Shown here in pieces: positions 10,444-19,211 of a stretch of 64,000 nt of DNA (the stretch's first letter is position 1; every line of letters starts with the position of its first letter). The DNA lies in the NCBI GenBank assembly GCA_031277855.1, contig JAITLO010000015.1, forward strand, positions 1 through 64,000. Direction: 5' to 3'. Under the pieces are notes generated by a model. The model was not told the DNA's origin. It did no database searches and saw nothing but the letters and a program-made list of their open reading frames with translations. Position numbers and translations under genes: made by a program. The DNA is from Acidovorax sp. GTDB taxonomy: Bacteria > Pseudomonadota > Gammaproteobacteria > Burkholderiales > Burkholderiaceae_C.

Positions 10444-11069
10444 TTGATGTAGTGCTATGCGATGACCACGCCGTGCTGCGCCGTGGCATCCGGGATACCT
10501 TGCAAGAAGCCAGCGACATCCGCGTCACCGCCGAGGCCGGCAGCTACACCGAGCTGCGCCAGGCCCTGCGTGATGCCCATTGCGATGTGTTGCTGCTGGA
10601 CATCAACATGCCCGGGCGCAACGGTCTGGAAGTGCTGACCAGCGTGCGCGAGACCGACCCGCAGATCAAAGTCATCATGGTCTCCATGTACCCCGAAGAC
10701 CAGTACGCCCTGCGCAGCCTGAAGGCCGGCGCCCAGGGCTATGCCAACAAGGCGGGCGACCCGGTACAGCTGATCGACGCCGTGCGCCTGGTCATGCAGG
10801 GCCGCAAATACCTGACACCCGAGGTGGCACAAATGCTCGCCGACAGCCTGGCCCAGCCCCAGCCCGAGGTGCTGCATGCCACCCTGTCCGAACGCGAGAT
10901 GCAGACGCTGCAAAAAATCGCCAGCGGCCGGCGCCTGACCGATATCGCCGAGGAGCTGATGCTCAGCCCCAAAACCGTCAGCGTCTACCGCGCCCGTGTG
11001 CTGGAAAAGCTGCAGCTGGCCAACAACGCCGAGCTGACGGTCTACGCCATTCGCAACGAGTTGGTATGA
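10440..11069 (+). CDS. NarL/LuxR-family response regulator
   Basis: A partner of the preceding kinase. It has 209 residues, a receiver domain with D54 (VLLLDINMPGRNG), and a C-terminal LuxR-type helix-turn-helix (LSEREMQTLQKIASG; LTDIAEELMLSPKTVSVY). It begins with TTG, and its TTGA overlaps the kinase stop. GAGGAG lies seven bases upstream, which fits translational coupling. It sits between the che operon and fliR, so a role in motility control is possible but unproven. Confidence 0.9.
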   Translation: MIDVVLCDDHAVLRRGIRDTLQEASDIRVTAEAGSYTELRQALRDAHCDVLLLDINMPGRNGLEVLTSVRETDPQIKVIMVSMYPEDQYALRSLKAGAQGYANKAGDPVQLIDAVRLVMQGRKYLTPEVAQMLADSLAQPQPEVLHATLSEREMQTLQKIASGRRLTDIAEELMLSPKTVSVYRARVLEKLQLANNAELTVYAIRNELV

Positions 11070-11078
11070 GCGCTGAAT

Positions 11079-11170
11079 AAAAAATGAGCACCCTCTGCTT
11101 ATGGATGCTTGGTTTCAAAGCTTTATCGCATTGAAACCTAGTCCACATCAGCAAATAAAGCTCCTGTTTT
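11079..11170. repeat. family C AT-rich imperfect inverted-repeat element
   Basis: The left end is AAAAAATGAGCACCCTCTGC and the right end, inverted, is AAAACAGGAGC. Related end sequences (AAAAA..GGAGC..C.GCT) occur at 2478-2507, 37571-37594, 42943-42960 and 57501-57594. It lies between the response regulator stop and the family A element. Confidence 0.45.
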
Positions 11171-11199
11171 CTCCATCCGTCTAAAGCAGCGCCCCCTAC

Positions 11200-11299
11200 A
11201 CCAGAGACACCGCGCAAGGGCCGCCCCGCCGCGCCGGTGTCGTCCCCCTCCCACGCTTGGCGTGAGAGAGGGGGAAGCGGCGCAGCCGCTCAGGGGGAG
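11200..11299 (-). repeat. family A structured intergenic element, copy 1
   Basis: It starts four bases after the fliR stop and reads in the fliR direction. Stem I is AGCGGC/GCCGCT, stem II CCCCCTC/GAGGGGG with inner CACGC/GCGTG, and stem III GACACCG/CGGTGTC around the conserved loop GCGGGGCGGCCCTTGC. The pairs differ from those of other copies yet stay complementary. Confidence 0.8.
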
Positions 11300-11303
11300 T
11301 ACT

Positions 11304-12077
11304 TCAAAAGCTCACTGCCCCAAAGATACCCAGCGTCTGCTCAAACAGCCGCAGCAGCGGCTGCTCCATCATGGGCAGCGTGGCCGTAATGCCCAACATG
11401 CCTATGGTCAGCGTGACCGGAAAGCCCACAGCAAAAATATTCATCTGCGGCGCAATGCGCGAGATGATGCCCATGGTCAAGTTCACAAACAGCAGCAGCG
11501 CCATCATGGGCAGGGCAATCCACAGCGCGCTGGAGAAAATGGCCGAGCCCAGCTCGTGAATGCGCATCTGCGACACGGCCTGCATGAAATGCCCATCCAC
11601 CGGGAAAGCCTGGTAGCTGTTGACCACGGCCATCAACACCACCAGATGGCCGTTGATGGCCACAAACAGCAGCGTGAAGATCTGCACAAGAAAGCGCGAC
11701 ACCGCGCTGAGCTGGGCATTGCTCACGGGGTCGAAGAAAGAGGCAAAGTTCAGGCCCATCTGCAGGCCCACCAGCTCACCGGCCACCTCGACGGCGGCAA
11801 TCGCCAGGCGGGCCGCAAAGCCAATGGCCAGGCCCACGCCCACCTGCTGCAGCACCACGCCCAGGGCATCGGGCGAGTTGACGCTGACCACGGGCTGATC
11901 GATCAGCGTGGCCTGGGCGCACAGCGCAATCACAAAGGCCATGGCCACCTTGGCGCGCATGGGAATGGCACGCTGCGAGAACACCGGCGACACGGCAAAC
12001 ATGGCCAGGGTGCGCAAAAACGGCCAGAACACCGGCGACAGCCAGGCCATGATTTGCGACTCAGAAAAACCGAACAC
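11304..12077 (-). CDS. fliR: FliR, flagellar type III export gate component
   Basis: An integral membrane part of the export gate with FliP and FliQ. It has 257 residues and six hydrophobic segments. The N-terminus MFGFSESQIMAW matches the FliR start pattern, which is why I took the GTG start. It is the last gene of the fliL-R block, 41 bases after fliQ, followed at once by a family A element that may mark the transcript end. Confidence 0.95.
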   Translation of the reverse strand: MFGFSESQIMAWLSPVFWPFLRTLAMFAVSPVFSQRAIPMRAKVAMAFVIALCAQATLIDQPVVSVNSPDALGVVLQQVGVGLAIGFAARLAIAAVEVAGELVGLQMGLNFASFFDPVSNAQLSAVSRFLVQIFTLLFVAINGHLVVLMAVVNSYQAFPVDGHFMQAVSQMRIHELGSAIFSSALWIALPMMALLLFVNLTMGIISRIAPQMNIFAVGFPVTLTIGMLGITATLPMMEQPLLRLFEQTLGIFGAVSF

Positions 12078-12118
12078 CGGGCGTGCCTGTCAAAGAGATC
12101 GAAGAGCTCGGACCGCGC

Positions 12119-12388
12119 TCAGCCCAGGGCCTGCGGAATGCTCTCTATGGTGCGGCGGATAAAGTCCACCAGCGTGCTGATCATCCACGGCCCGGCAATC
12201 AAGAACACCAGCACCGCCGCAACCAGCTTGGGCACAAAGGACAAGGTGTTCTCATTGATCTGCGTCACCGCCTGAAAAATACTCACCACCAGGCCCACCG
12301 CCATCACGGTCAGCAGCACGGGCAGGGCAATCATCAGCAGCATCGTCAGGGCCTCGCGGCCAAACGTCAGCACCATTTGCGCGTTCAT
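12119..12388 (-). CDS. fliQ: FliQ, flagellar export gate component
   Basis: A membrane protein of 89 residues with two hydrophobic helices, typical FliQ length. The sequence LTFGREALTMLLMIALPVLL matches the family. GAGGAG lies upstream of the ATG. It is located between fliP and fliR, the standard order. Confidence 0.95.
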   Translation of the reverse strand: MNAQMVLTFGREALTMLLMIALPVLLTVMAVGLVVSIFQAVTQINENTLSFVPKLVAAVLVFLIAGPWMISTLVDFIRRTIESIPQALG

Positions 12389-12403
12389 GGCGACTCCTCA
12401 GAA

Positions 12404-13162
12404 CTAAATGGCGAAACTGGCAGCCAGCGAACCAATCAACAGGTTCCAGCCATCGGCCAGCACAAACAGCATGATCTTGAAGGGCAGGGCCACCAACACC
12501 GGCGACAACATCATCATGCCCAGCGACATCAGAATCGACGACACCACCATGTCGATGATCAGAAACGGGATGAAGATCATGAAGCCGATCTGGAACGCCG
12601 TTTTCAACTCGCTGATCACAAAAGACGGCACCACCACGCGAAACGGAGCGTCCTCGATCTTGGTGCCCGGATCCAGCTTGGCCAGGCGTGCAAACAGCGC
12701 ATAGTCAGACTGGCGCGTCTGCCGCTGCATGAAGTCACGCATGGGCAGCTGCGCCTTGTCCACAGCCTCTTCAAAGGTGATGGAGCCCTTGCTGTAAGGC
12801 TGGTAGGCCTCGTTATAAACCTTGTCCAGCGTGGGCCCCATGACAAACAGCGTCAGGAACAGCGACAAGCCGATGACCACCTGGTTGGGTGGCGAGGACT
12901 GCGTGCCCAATGCCTGGCGCAGCAGACCCAGCACGATGACGATGCGGGTAAAGCCCGTCATCATCAACAAAATAGCGGGCAGAAAAGACAGTGCCGTAAA
13001 GAACAGCAAGGTCTGGATAGGCACCGAAAAATTCGTTCCACCACCACCAGCGCCCACCAACAAGGGCAGGCTGGGTGCGCTCTGTGCCCAAGCCAGCCCG
13101 GGCAATGCCGCGCAGGCCAGGGTGCAGGCCGTCCAACGAGCGAGTGAGGAGGTGCGAAGCAT
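12404..13162 (-). CDS. fliP: FliP, flagellar export gate component
   Basis: A membrane protein of 252 residues with a cleavable-type signal peptide (ending AWAQS), then hydrophobic helices and conserved FliP patterns (MMTGFTRIVIVLGLLRQALGT; PFLIIDMVVSSILMSLGM). The start is placed at the internal ATG preceded by GGAA. The longer reading frame would add 16 residues before the signal peptide. Confidence 0.94.
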   Translation of the reverse strand: MLRTSSLARWTACTLACAALPGLAWAQSAPSLPLLVGAGGGGTNFSVPIQTLLFFTALSFLPAILLMMTGFTRIVIVLGLLRQALGTQSSPPNQVVIGLSLFLTLFVMGPTLDKVYNEAYQPYSKGSITFEEAVDKAQLPMRDFMQRQTRQSDYALFARLAKLDPGTKIEDAPFRVVVPSFVISELKTAFQIGFMIFIPFLIIDMVVSSILMSLGMMMLSPVLVALPFKIMLFVLADGWNLLIGSLAASFAI

Positions 13163-13226
13163 GGGAAGCGATTCCGGAAAAAGAGAGGCAGAAAAACAAG
13201 CAGGCCGCACCCGGTGCGGCCTTGGC

Positions 13227-13604
13227 TTACTGGGGACCGTTGGCCAACGGCGCCTGGCTCACCTGCTGCTCCATGGCCTGGGTGAATGATGGCTGCAGCG
13301 TCTGCGGCGCGGCGGCAGCATCGCCCAGCACATGCAGGCAGTGGATATTGTGTGCCGTCACACCCAGCACCAGCCGGGTGCGCTGTGCGCCCTGGCCCAC
13401 TTCGACCACCACCACACGCTGGCTGGGCGACAGCGCCATGGTGGACAACAGCTGGGTTTGCACCCCTTGTTCGCCGCGCGCCACCAGCTGGCGTTGCTGC
13501 CAGCGGCGCAGCAACCAGGGCAGTGCTGCCATCACGGCGATGAACAGCACCAGCACCGCAATGGTCTGGAAGCTGGAGACCGAAGCGGCGGCAGTGTTAT
13601 CCAC
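13227..13604 (-). CDS. fliO: FliO, flagellar export gate assembly factor
   Basis: A small bitopic membrane protein of 125 residues. One N-terminal transmembrane helix (about residues 13-32) is followed by a cytoplasmic domain (GVQTQLLSTMALSPSQRVVV). FliO helps FliP assemble. Its start overlaps the fliN stop by eight bases, as expected for a coupled operon. Confidence 0.9.
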   Translation of the reverse strand: MDNTAAASVSSFQTIAVLVLFIAVMAALPWLLRRWQQRQLVARGEQGVQTQLLSTMALSPSQRVVVVEVGQGAQRTRLVLGVTAHNIHCLHVLGDAAAAPQTLQPSFTQAMEQQVSQAPLANGPQ

Positions 13605-14037
13605 GGCTGACGCGGCGCAGACGTTCGGACGGTGTGACCACGTCGGTGAGGCGGATACCGAACTTGTCGTTCACCACCACCACCTCGCCCTGGGCGATCA
13701 GATAGCCATTGACCAGCACGTCCATGGGTTCACCGGCCAATGCGTCCAGCTCCACCACCGAGCCCTGGGCCAGCTGCAAAATGTATTTGATGGGCACCTT
13801 GGTGCGGCCCAACTCCACCGACAGCTGCACCGGAATGTCCAGCACCATGTTGATGTCGTTGACCGGCACCTCGGTGCCGCGTGCATAGCCAGGATCGCCG
13901 CTGAGCGGACCGCCCTGTTCGGCATCGAGCACGGCCTGATCGTCGACCTTCTTCTGCTCGTCCATGGCCTCGGCCCAGTCCGAGAACGGATCATCGCCCT
14001 CGCCTGCACCCGTGCCGGTGTTTTGCTCAGTTGCCAT
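13597..14037 (-). CDS. fliN: FliN, flagellar switch C-ring protein
   Basis: A C-ring component with FliM and FliG. It has 146 residues: an acidic, flexible N-terminus then the SpoA domain (VLDIPVQLSVELGRT; LDALAGEPMDVLVNG; GEVVVVNDKFGIRLTDVV). The ATG chosen lies within the 3' end of fliM (11-base overlap) and has GGGAGAG upstream. A longer frame would add 45 residues unrelated to FliN. Confidence 0.95.
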   Translation of the reverse strand: MATEQNTGTGAGEGDDPFSDWAEAMDEQKKVDDQAVLDAEQGGPLSGDPGYARGTEVPVNDINMVLDIPVQLSVELGRTKVPIKYILQLAQGSVVELDALAGEPMDVLVNGYLIAQGEVVVVNDKFGIRLTDVVTPSERLRRVSRG

Positions 14038-15031
14038 TCTTCTCTCCCGTCCAGTTCGCATCCACGCCGCGCAGGCATTGCTCGACACGGATGGCATATT
14101 TGTTGTTGTAAGTCCCGTATTGGCAATCGAAGATGGGCACTCCGCCAATCGACGCCTTGATACGCGGCTCACGGTCCAATTCGATGAAATCGCCCGGCTT
14201 CATGGCCAGCAACTGCTCCACGGTGGCGTCTGCACGGGCCAGTTCGGCCACCAGCGTCACCTCGGCCGACTGGATTTCGCGCGTCAGCACCTTGACCCAG
14301 CGACGGTCCACTTCCATGGAGTCGCCCTGGGTGGACGAATACAGAATGTCGCGAATCGGCTCCAATGTGGCATACGGATAGCACATGTGGATGGAGCCGG
14401 AGATGTCGCCGATTTCCAGCTGGAACGCGGTAGACACCACGATTTCGCTGGGCGTGGCAATGTTCGCGAACTGCGGCTGCATTTCCGAGCGCTGGTAGGC
14501 CAGCTCCAGCGGATAAATGCCATGCCAGGCTTTTTTGTATTCCTCGCAGATCACGTCCACCAGGCGGTTGATCACACGCTGCTCGGTGGCCGAGAAATCA
14601 CGGCCCTCGATACGGGTCTGCAAGCGGCCTGCGCCGCCATACAGCGTGTCGATGATGCCGAACACCAGCGAGGGATCACACACCACCAGACCGTTGCCGC
14701 GCAAGGGACGGATGGCCACGATGTTGAAGTTAGTGGGCACTGCCAGCCGGCGCAAAAAGGCGCTGTAGCGCTGCACGCTCACCGTGCCCACCGAGACCTC
14801 GGGGCTGCGACGGATGAAGTTGAACAGCCCGATACGGAAATTGCGCGCAAAGCGTTCGTTGACGATTTCCATGGTCGGCATGCGACCACGGACAATCCGT
14901 TCCTGGCTGGAGATGTCGTAGTTGCGGACGGCGGTATCGTCAATGTCACCGGCATCCGACTTCTGACTCTCCCCCGTTACCCCTTCCAGAAGGGCGTCAA
15001 CTTCTTCTTGTGAGAGAAAGGAATCGCTCAT
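14027..15031 (-). CDS. fliM: FliM, flagellar switch C-ring protein
   Basis: The CheY-binding part of the motor switch, 334 residues. The N-terminal CheY-P peptide is intact (LSQEEVDALL), followed by the CheC-like middle domain and the C-terminal SpoA domain. It lies 18 bases after fliL and overlaps fliN. It provides the output of the che operon encoded to the left. Confidence 0.96.
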   Translation of the reverse strand: MSDSFLSQEEVDALLEGVTGESQKSDAGDIDDTAVRNYDISSQERIVRGRMPTMEIVNERFARNFRIGLFNFIRRSPEVSVGTVSVQRYSAFLRRLAVPTNFNIVAIRPLRGNGLVVCDPSLVFGIIDTLYGGAGRLQTRIEGRDFSATEQRVINRLVDVICEEYKKAWHGIYPLELAYQRSEMQPQFANIATPSEIVVSTAFQLEIGDISGSIHMCYPYATLEPIRDILYSSTQGDSMEVDRRWVKVLTREIQSAEVTLVAELARADATVEQLLAMKPGDFIELDREPRIKASIGGVPIFDCQYGTYNNKYAIRVEQCLRGVDANWTGEKNGN

Positions 15032-15049
15032 GGCCCAGGCTCCCCGCGC

Positions 15050-15619
15050 TTACTGAATGATGAAGCTGGAGAACAGCACACGGCGCACCGGGCTGCTGCG
15101 GCGGCGTGGGCGCTCGTCGTATTCGTCGTCGCCCTCGTCTGCACGCTCTTCCGAGACGCGGGGCGCAGCGCCCTTGAAGCCCAGAGGTCTGGCCACTTCC
15201 GCCAGGATGTCGGCAGCCAGTTTTTCCTTGCCTTCGCGGCGCAGCAGCTCATCGGCCGTGCGCTGGGAGACCAGCATCAGCACGCTGTTGCGGATGCTGG
15301 GCATGTATTGCTTGACGGCCGTGGCCGTTTTTTCGTCCTGCAGCTCCAGCGTGATGCCGATCTGGGCAAAGCGGTCACCACCGGCATCGGCCAGGTTGAC
15401 CACCATGTTCTCCATGGGCAGAAAAGTGGGCACCTGCACGGCTGCCGTCTTGGTTTCAGCGCCATCCTCGTCGGCCGCATGGCGCTGCTTGTTCACCAGG
15501 AACAGGCCCAAAGCGGCAGCAACAATCACCAACAATGCGACAACGGCGCCGATCACGATCAGTTTTTTGCTCTTGGCAGGCTCTTTGCCAGGCGGTGCTG
15601 CAGAGGTATTGGCGGACAC
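15050..15619 (-). CDS. fliL: FliL, flagellar basal-body-associated stator factor
   Basis: A single-pass inner membrane protein of 189 residues with one transmembrane helix (LIVIGAVVALLVIVAAALGL), a periplasmic FliL domain (MENMVVNLAD; RFAQIGITLEL; PSIRNSVLMLVSQRT) and an acidic/Arg-rich C-terminal insertion. I chose the GTG with AAGGA eight bases upstream. A longer frame without a good ribosome site adds 17 residues. It is the first gene of the fliL-R block. Confidence 0.9.
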   Translation of the reverse strand: MSANTSAAPPGKEPAKSKKLIVIGAVVALLVIVAAALGLFLVNKQRHAADEDGAETKTAAVQVPTFLPMENMVVNLADAGGDRFAQIGITLELQDEKTATAVKQYMPSIRNSVLMLVSQRTADELLRREGKEKLAADILAEVARPLGFKGAAPRVSEERADEGDDEYDERPRRRSSPVRRVLFSSFIIQ

Positions 15620-15930
15620 GTGTGGATTCCTTGGTGGAAAATAAGAACTGCCCGGCCTGGGGGCTGACATGCAGGGTTTCAGACTGATTGAGGCCCCGAA
15701 TCACCAGAGCACTCACCGATCTCGACCACCTGCTGCACGCAGCCTCAAGCCCCATACGGGCCTTTGGACGCCAATTATTCCGGGCGCAGCAGAAATCATA
15801 GCCAGAATAAAGCGCCAAAACATCGCCCAATCCCCACGGCTCGCATTCTTCGCTGACGTCTGGACCTGCCTCCAGACCGCCTGCCGGACACAACCCCATG
15901 GTCAAAAACTGGGCGCACAGCCATAAAAAA
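15620..15930. other. gap between fliL and fliK; probable fliL promoter region
   Basis: About 310 bases without a credible gene, upstream of fliL and after the fliK terminator. Its bases are less GC-biased than the genes around it. I see an extended -10-like TGGCTATGAT on the minus strand near 15792-15801 without a convincing -35, and no clear sigma-28 or sigma-54 site. Confidence 0.35.
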
Positions 15931-15947
15931 GGGGCGCCATGCGCCCC
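15931..15947 (-). terminator. intrinsic terminator after fliK
   Basis: GGGGCGC and GCGCCCC pair around a 3-base loop. On the minus strand a TTTTTT run follows. It lies 33 bases after the fliK stop, so the fliF-K transcript likely ends here and fliL-R is transcribed separately. Confidence 0.8.
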
Positions 15948-15979
15948 AGTACCTTGGAATTCTCGAATGGCAGCGCCGT

Positions 15980-17314
15980 TCAGGCAAACACATCCACCCC
16001 TTGGGCTGTGCGCGCTGCATGGCCTGTGGCCATCTGAGCGGCGCCGTCTTCCAGCCCCGTGCCGCCGCGCAGCTGCACACGCTGGGCGCCTTCGGGCATA
16101 AAGGCCGACTGCTGCGCGCCGTTGCCCGTCTGCCCATCGCCGGACTGGGTCTGCACCTGCACTCCGGCCAGCTCCAACCCCTGGGCGGCCAGCATATCGC
16201 GCAGCTGGGACAGGCTGGCGTCCAGCTGGCTGCGCGTTGCCTCGGTATCGCTGCGGAAAGTGACATGGGCGGAATTGCCATCCAAAGCCACTTGCACGCG
16301 CACCGGCTCGCCATCGCGGTCGAGCACCAGCTCTGCCCGCTGCTGGCGGGCATTCATCCAGAACGCCATATCGGGCTCGGCCTGCGCGCTCTGGGCATCG
16401 CCTTGCGCCTGCTGGCTGGCTGCAGCCTGGGCCACCGCCCCCTCGGTCAGGCGCGTGCTGCCACCCGCCAAATGGCCATGCAGGGCGGCAGCGTCGCCGG
16501 CCGCACCCACACTGTCATCCACCGATTTACCGCCCGCGCGGCGCAGGCCTGCGGCTTCCGGCGCGCCCGTGGCTGCCAGAAACTGTGACATCTGCCCCAT
16601 CAGCCGCTGCATGGCTTCGGTGGGCTGCGCCTGCTTATCCACGGCCACCCACTGGCTGTCCAACGCCACGCGGCCGTCACCCGCGCGCTCGCCCCGCTGC
16701 AGGGCATCACCGTCCAGTTGCAAGGCAGCAGCCACATCGTCCAGGGCCTGGCCTGCTGCCTGCGCCAGCACCTGTGCGCTCATGCCAGCCTGCACGCTCT
16801 GTGCAGCCTGCTGCCCTGCTACCCCATCTGCCAAGGTGGCCACGCCCTGGGCTACCACCGGCGTTTCTGCCGCAAAGTGGGCGGCTGCCGGTGCGGCCGC
16901 TGCCCCACCCTGGCGCGACAAGCCCAGGGGATCGCCTGCGTCCAGCCTTGCCTGCACATGGGTGCCATTGCGCACCGACACATCACCCGCCTGATCCAGC
17001 TGCGCGGTTTGCCCCACCAGGCTGTGCATGGCAGACCATCCCATGCCATCCGCCCAGGCCAGCACCGGGGCATCAGCATCTTCAACCGATGCGGGAGTCG
17101 CCTTGGAAAGCGCGGTTTGGGCTGTCTGAGCGGCTCCTACGACGGCCTGCACAGCGGCGACCGGCAACCCCGCGGCCTGGAGCAGCAGCGAGAAGCCGCC
17201 TGCCCCCTCGTTCGCCTCGGCAGCTTCGCCATCACCGGGACGGGTCTTGCGCAGCGATGCCGCGCCTTCGGCGGCCTTGGTAACCGCAGTAGGAATCGAA
17301 GTGGTGGCAGCCAT
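15980..17314 (-). CDS. fliK: FliK, flagellar hook-length control protein
   Basis: A secreted ruler and substrate-specificity switch protein, 444 residues. A long Ala/Gln-rich low-complexity N-terminal region is followed by the conserved hook-length C-terminal domain (ELVLDRDGEPVRVQVALDG; LDASLSQLRDMLAAQGLEL; VQVQTQSGDGQ). AGGAGG stands before the ATG. It begins two bases after fliJ ends and is the last gene of the fliF-K block. Confidence 0.9.
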   Translation of the reverse strand: MAATTSIPTAVTKAAEGAASLRKTRPGDGEAAEANEGAGGFSLLLQAAGLPVAAVQAVVGAAQTAQTALSKATPASVEDADAPVLAWADGMGWSAMHSLVGQTAQLDQAGDVSVRNGTHVQARLDAGDPLGLSRQGGAAAAPAAAHFAAETPVVAQGVATLADGVAGQQAAQSVQAGMSAQVLAQAAGQALDDVAAALQLDGDALQRGERAGDGRVALDSQWVAVDKQAQPTEAMQRLMGQMSQFLAATGAPEAAGLRRAGGKSVDDSVGAAGDAAALHGHLAGGSTRLTEGAVAQAAASQQAQGDAQSAQAEPDMAFWMNARQQRAELVLDRDGEPVRVQVALDGNSAHVTFRSDTEATRSQLDASLSQLRDMLAAQGLELAGVQVQTQSGDGQTGNGAQQSAFMPEGAQRVQLRGGTGLEDGAAQMATGHAARTAQGVDVFA

Positions 17315-17316
17315 GG

Positions 17317-17781
17317 TCAGGCCTCCTGAAATTGCATGCCAAAAGTGCGACCGATGAATTGCAATGCGGCACGTTCATCCGTCTGTTTTTGTTCGCGGCG
17401 CATCTGCGCCAGGGCGATGTCGCGCCTGCGGGTCTCCACCACCTTGTTCAGGCTGGTCAGGCGCAGCTCGGTGGCCATCAAGGCCTTTTGTGCAGCCTCC
17501 AGGCGCAGCGCCTGGTCTTGCAGCACCTTGGTCTGCAGCTGGATGGCGTGCTGTAGCCTGGCCATGAACTGCTCATGGTGGTACATCACCTCCAGCTTCA
17601 ACATTGCACCCTCCTGCGGAGCCCAGCGCTGCTGCATTTCCTGGGCATAGCTTTGCAGCTGCTCCATCTGCGCCTGGGCTGCCTCCGAGGCACGCTGGCG
17701 CTCGCGCAGGGCGTTGCGCGCCTCGTCGCGTTTGCGTGTCGCCATCTCGATGGCCACGTTCAGTGCGTGCAATGATGACAT
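17317..17781 (-). CDS. fliJ: FliJ, flagellar export chaperone-escort protein
   Basis: An almost wholly helical coiled-coil protein of 154 residues, the expected size of FliJ (the ATPase-ring stalk that cycles chaperones). GGAAGAGG precedes the ATG. It lies between fliI and fliK, the standard place. The sequence is poorly conserved across the family, so position and coiled coil carry the call. Confidence 0.9.
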   Translation of the reverse strand: MSSLHALNVAIEMATRKRDEARNALRERQRASEAAQAQMEQLQSYAQEMQQRWAPQEGAMLKLEVMYHHEQFMARLQHAIQLQTKVLQDQALRLEAAQKALMATELRLTSLNKVVETRRRDIALAQMRREQKQTDERAALQFIGRTFGMQFQEA

Positions 17782-17804
17782 CTGCCTCTTCCTTTACTCG
17801 TCGC

Positions 17805-19211
17805 TCAGGACTGCTCCAATACCGCAGCCATGTCCGCCAGGCTCTGCTCCATGGGCGCAGACTCAAACATGGTCTGCTGCAGGAAATTCACCATCGCGGG
17901 CTGCAGGCGTATGGCCTCGTCCACAGCCGGATCCGAGCCGCTTGCGTAAGCCCCTACTTGTATCAAATCCCTACTCTTTTGATAGCAGGAATAGACGGCC
18001 CTAAACCGTCTAGCTAGGTCGAAGTGCTCTCGGGGCACCACGTTGTGCATCACGCGCGAGGCGGATTGCTCAATGTCGATGGCAGGGTAGTGGCCTTGTT
18101 CTGCCAGCGCGCGCGACAGCACAAAGTGGCCATCCAAAATGGCGCGCGATGCGTCGGCAATCGGGTCCTGCTGGTCATCGCCCTCGGACAGCACGGTGTA
18201 GAAGGCCGTGATCGAGCCCACACCATGCAGGCCGTTGCCGCTGCGCTCGACCAGGGCCGGAAGCTTGGCAAAGCAGGATGGTGGATAGCCCTTGGTAGCC
18301 GGCGGCTCGCCAATGGCCAGCGCAATTTCGCGCTGGGCCTGGGCATAGCGGGTGAGCGAATCCATCAGCAGCAGCACATGCTTGCCCTGGTCGCGAAAAT
18401 ACTCGGCAATCGCCGTGGCGTAGCTGGCGCCCTGCATGCGCAGCAGCGGCGGGGCATCGGCCGGTGCGGCCACCACCACGGCGCGCGATCGGTCCTGCAC
18501 GCCCAGAATGTCTTCCACGAATTCCTTGACCTCGCGGCCACGCTCGCCGATCAGGCCCACCACAATGATGTCGGCCTGGGTGAAGCGGGCCATCATGCCC
18601 AGCAGCACCGATTTGCCCACGCCCGAGCCAGCGAACAAACCCAGACGCTGGCCACGCCCCACCGTCAGCAGGGCATTGATGGCGCGCACGCCGGTGTCCA
18701 GGCTTTCGCGCACCGGGGCGCGCTCCATGGCGTTGATGGGTTCGCGGTCCAGCGCCAGGGCCTGCACATCGGCCAGCGGTCCTGCATGGTCCAGCGGAAT
18801 GCCCTGGGAATCGACCACCCTGCCCAACAGGCCGTCGCCCATGGGCAGGCGCAGCAGGCCGGTGGCCAGCGATGGCACGGTGGTATCACCCAGTTGCAGC
18901 GGCGGCACATAGGGCTCGGCCGGCGTCACCGTGGCGCCGCAGGACAGACCTTGGATATCGCCCGCAGGCATCAAAAAAGCACGTTCACCGGCAAAGCCCA
19001 CCACCTCGGCCAGCACCGGCTCCTGGCCGGGCATTTGCAGATGGCATTGCGAGCCCACAGGCACACGCAGGCCCGAGGCCTCCAGCACCAGGCCGGTGAG
19101 CCGGGTCAACGTGCCATGGCTGGGCAAGGGCAGCGCTTGGTTCACCCGCGCCCGCGCCAGATCCAGCATCTGGTGCAGCTGCTCCGGCACGGTCTGTGTT
19201 TCATTAACCAT
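17805..19211 (-). CDS. fliI: FliI, flagellar export ATPase
   Basis: An F1-beta-like ATPase of 468 residues. It has Walker A ([14 protein letters not shown]), Walker B ([19 protein letters not shown]) and the C-terminal [15 protein letters not shown] motif. The ATG chosen overlaps the fliH stop and has GGAG seven bases upstream. The codons for residues near the C-terminal motif (17943-18017) are strikingly unlike the rest of the gene: CTA, AGA, AGG, ATA, GTA and GGG occur together, while the protein stays conserved. Confidence 0.96.
   Translation of the reverse strand: MVNETQTVPEQLHQMLDLARARVNQALPLPSHGTLTRLTGLVLEASGLRVPVGSQCHLQMPGQEPVLAEVVGFAGERAFLMPAGDIQGLSCGATVTPAEPYVPPLQLGDTTVPSLATGLLRLPMGDGLLGRVVDSQGIPLDHAGPLADVQALALDREPINAMERAPVRESLDTGVRAINALLTVGRGQRLGLFAGSGVGKSVLLGMMARFTQADIIVVGLIGERGREVKEFVEDILGVQDRSRAVVVAAPADAPPLLRMQGASYATAIAEYFRDQGKHVLLLMDSLTRYAQAQREIALAIGEPPATKGYPPSCFAKLPALVERSGNGLHGVGSITAFYTVLSEGDDQQDPIADASRAILDGHFVLSRALAEQGHYPAIDIEQSASRVMHNVVPREHFDLARRFRAVYSCYQKSRDLIQVGAYASGSDPAVDEAIRLQPAMVNFLQQTMFESAPMEQSLADMAAVLEQS

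Noticed and set aside
15669..15926. 85-codon plus-strand frame in the fliL-fliK gap
   Set aside because: No ribosome site, no recognisable domain and composition typical of chance frames in GC-rich DNA.
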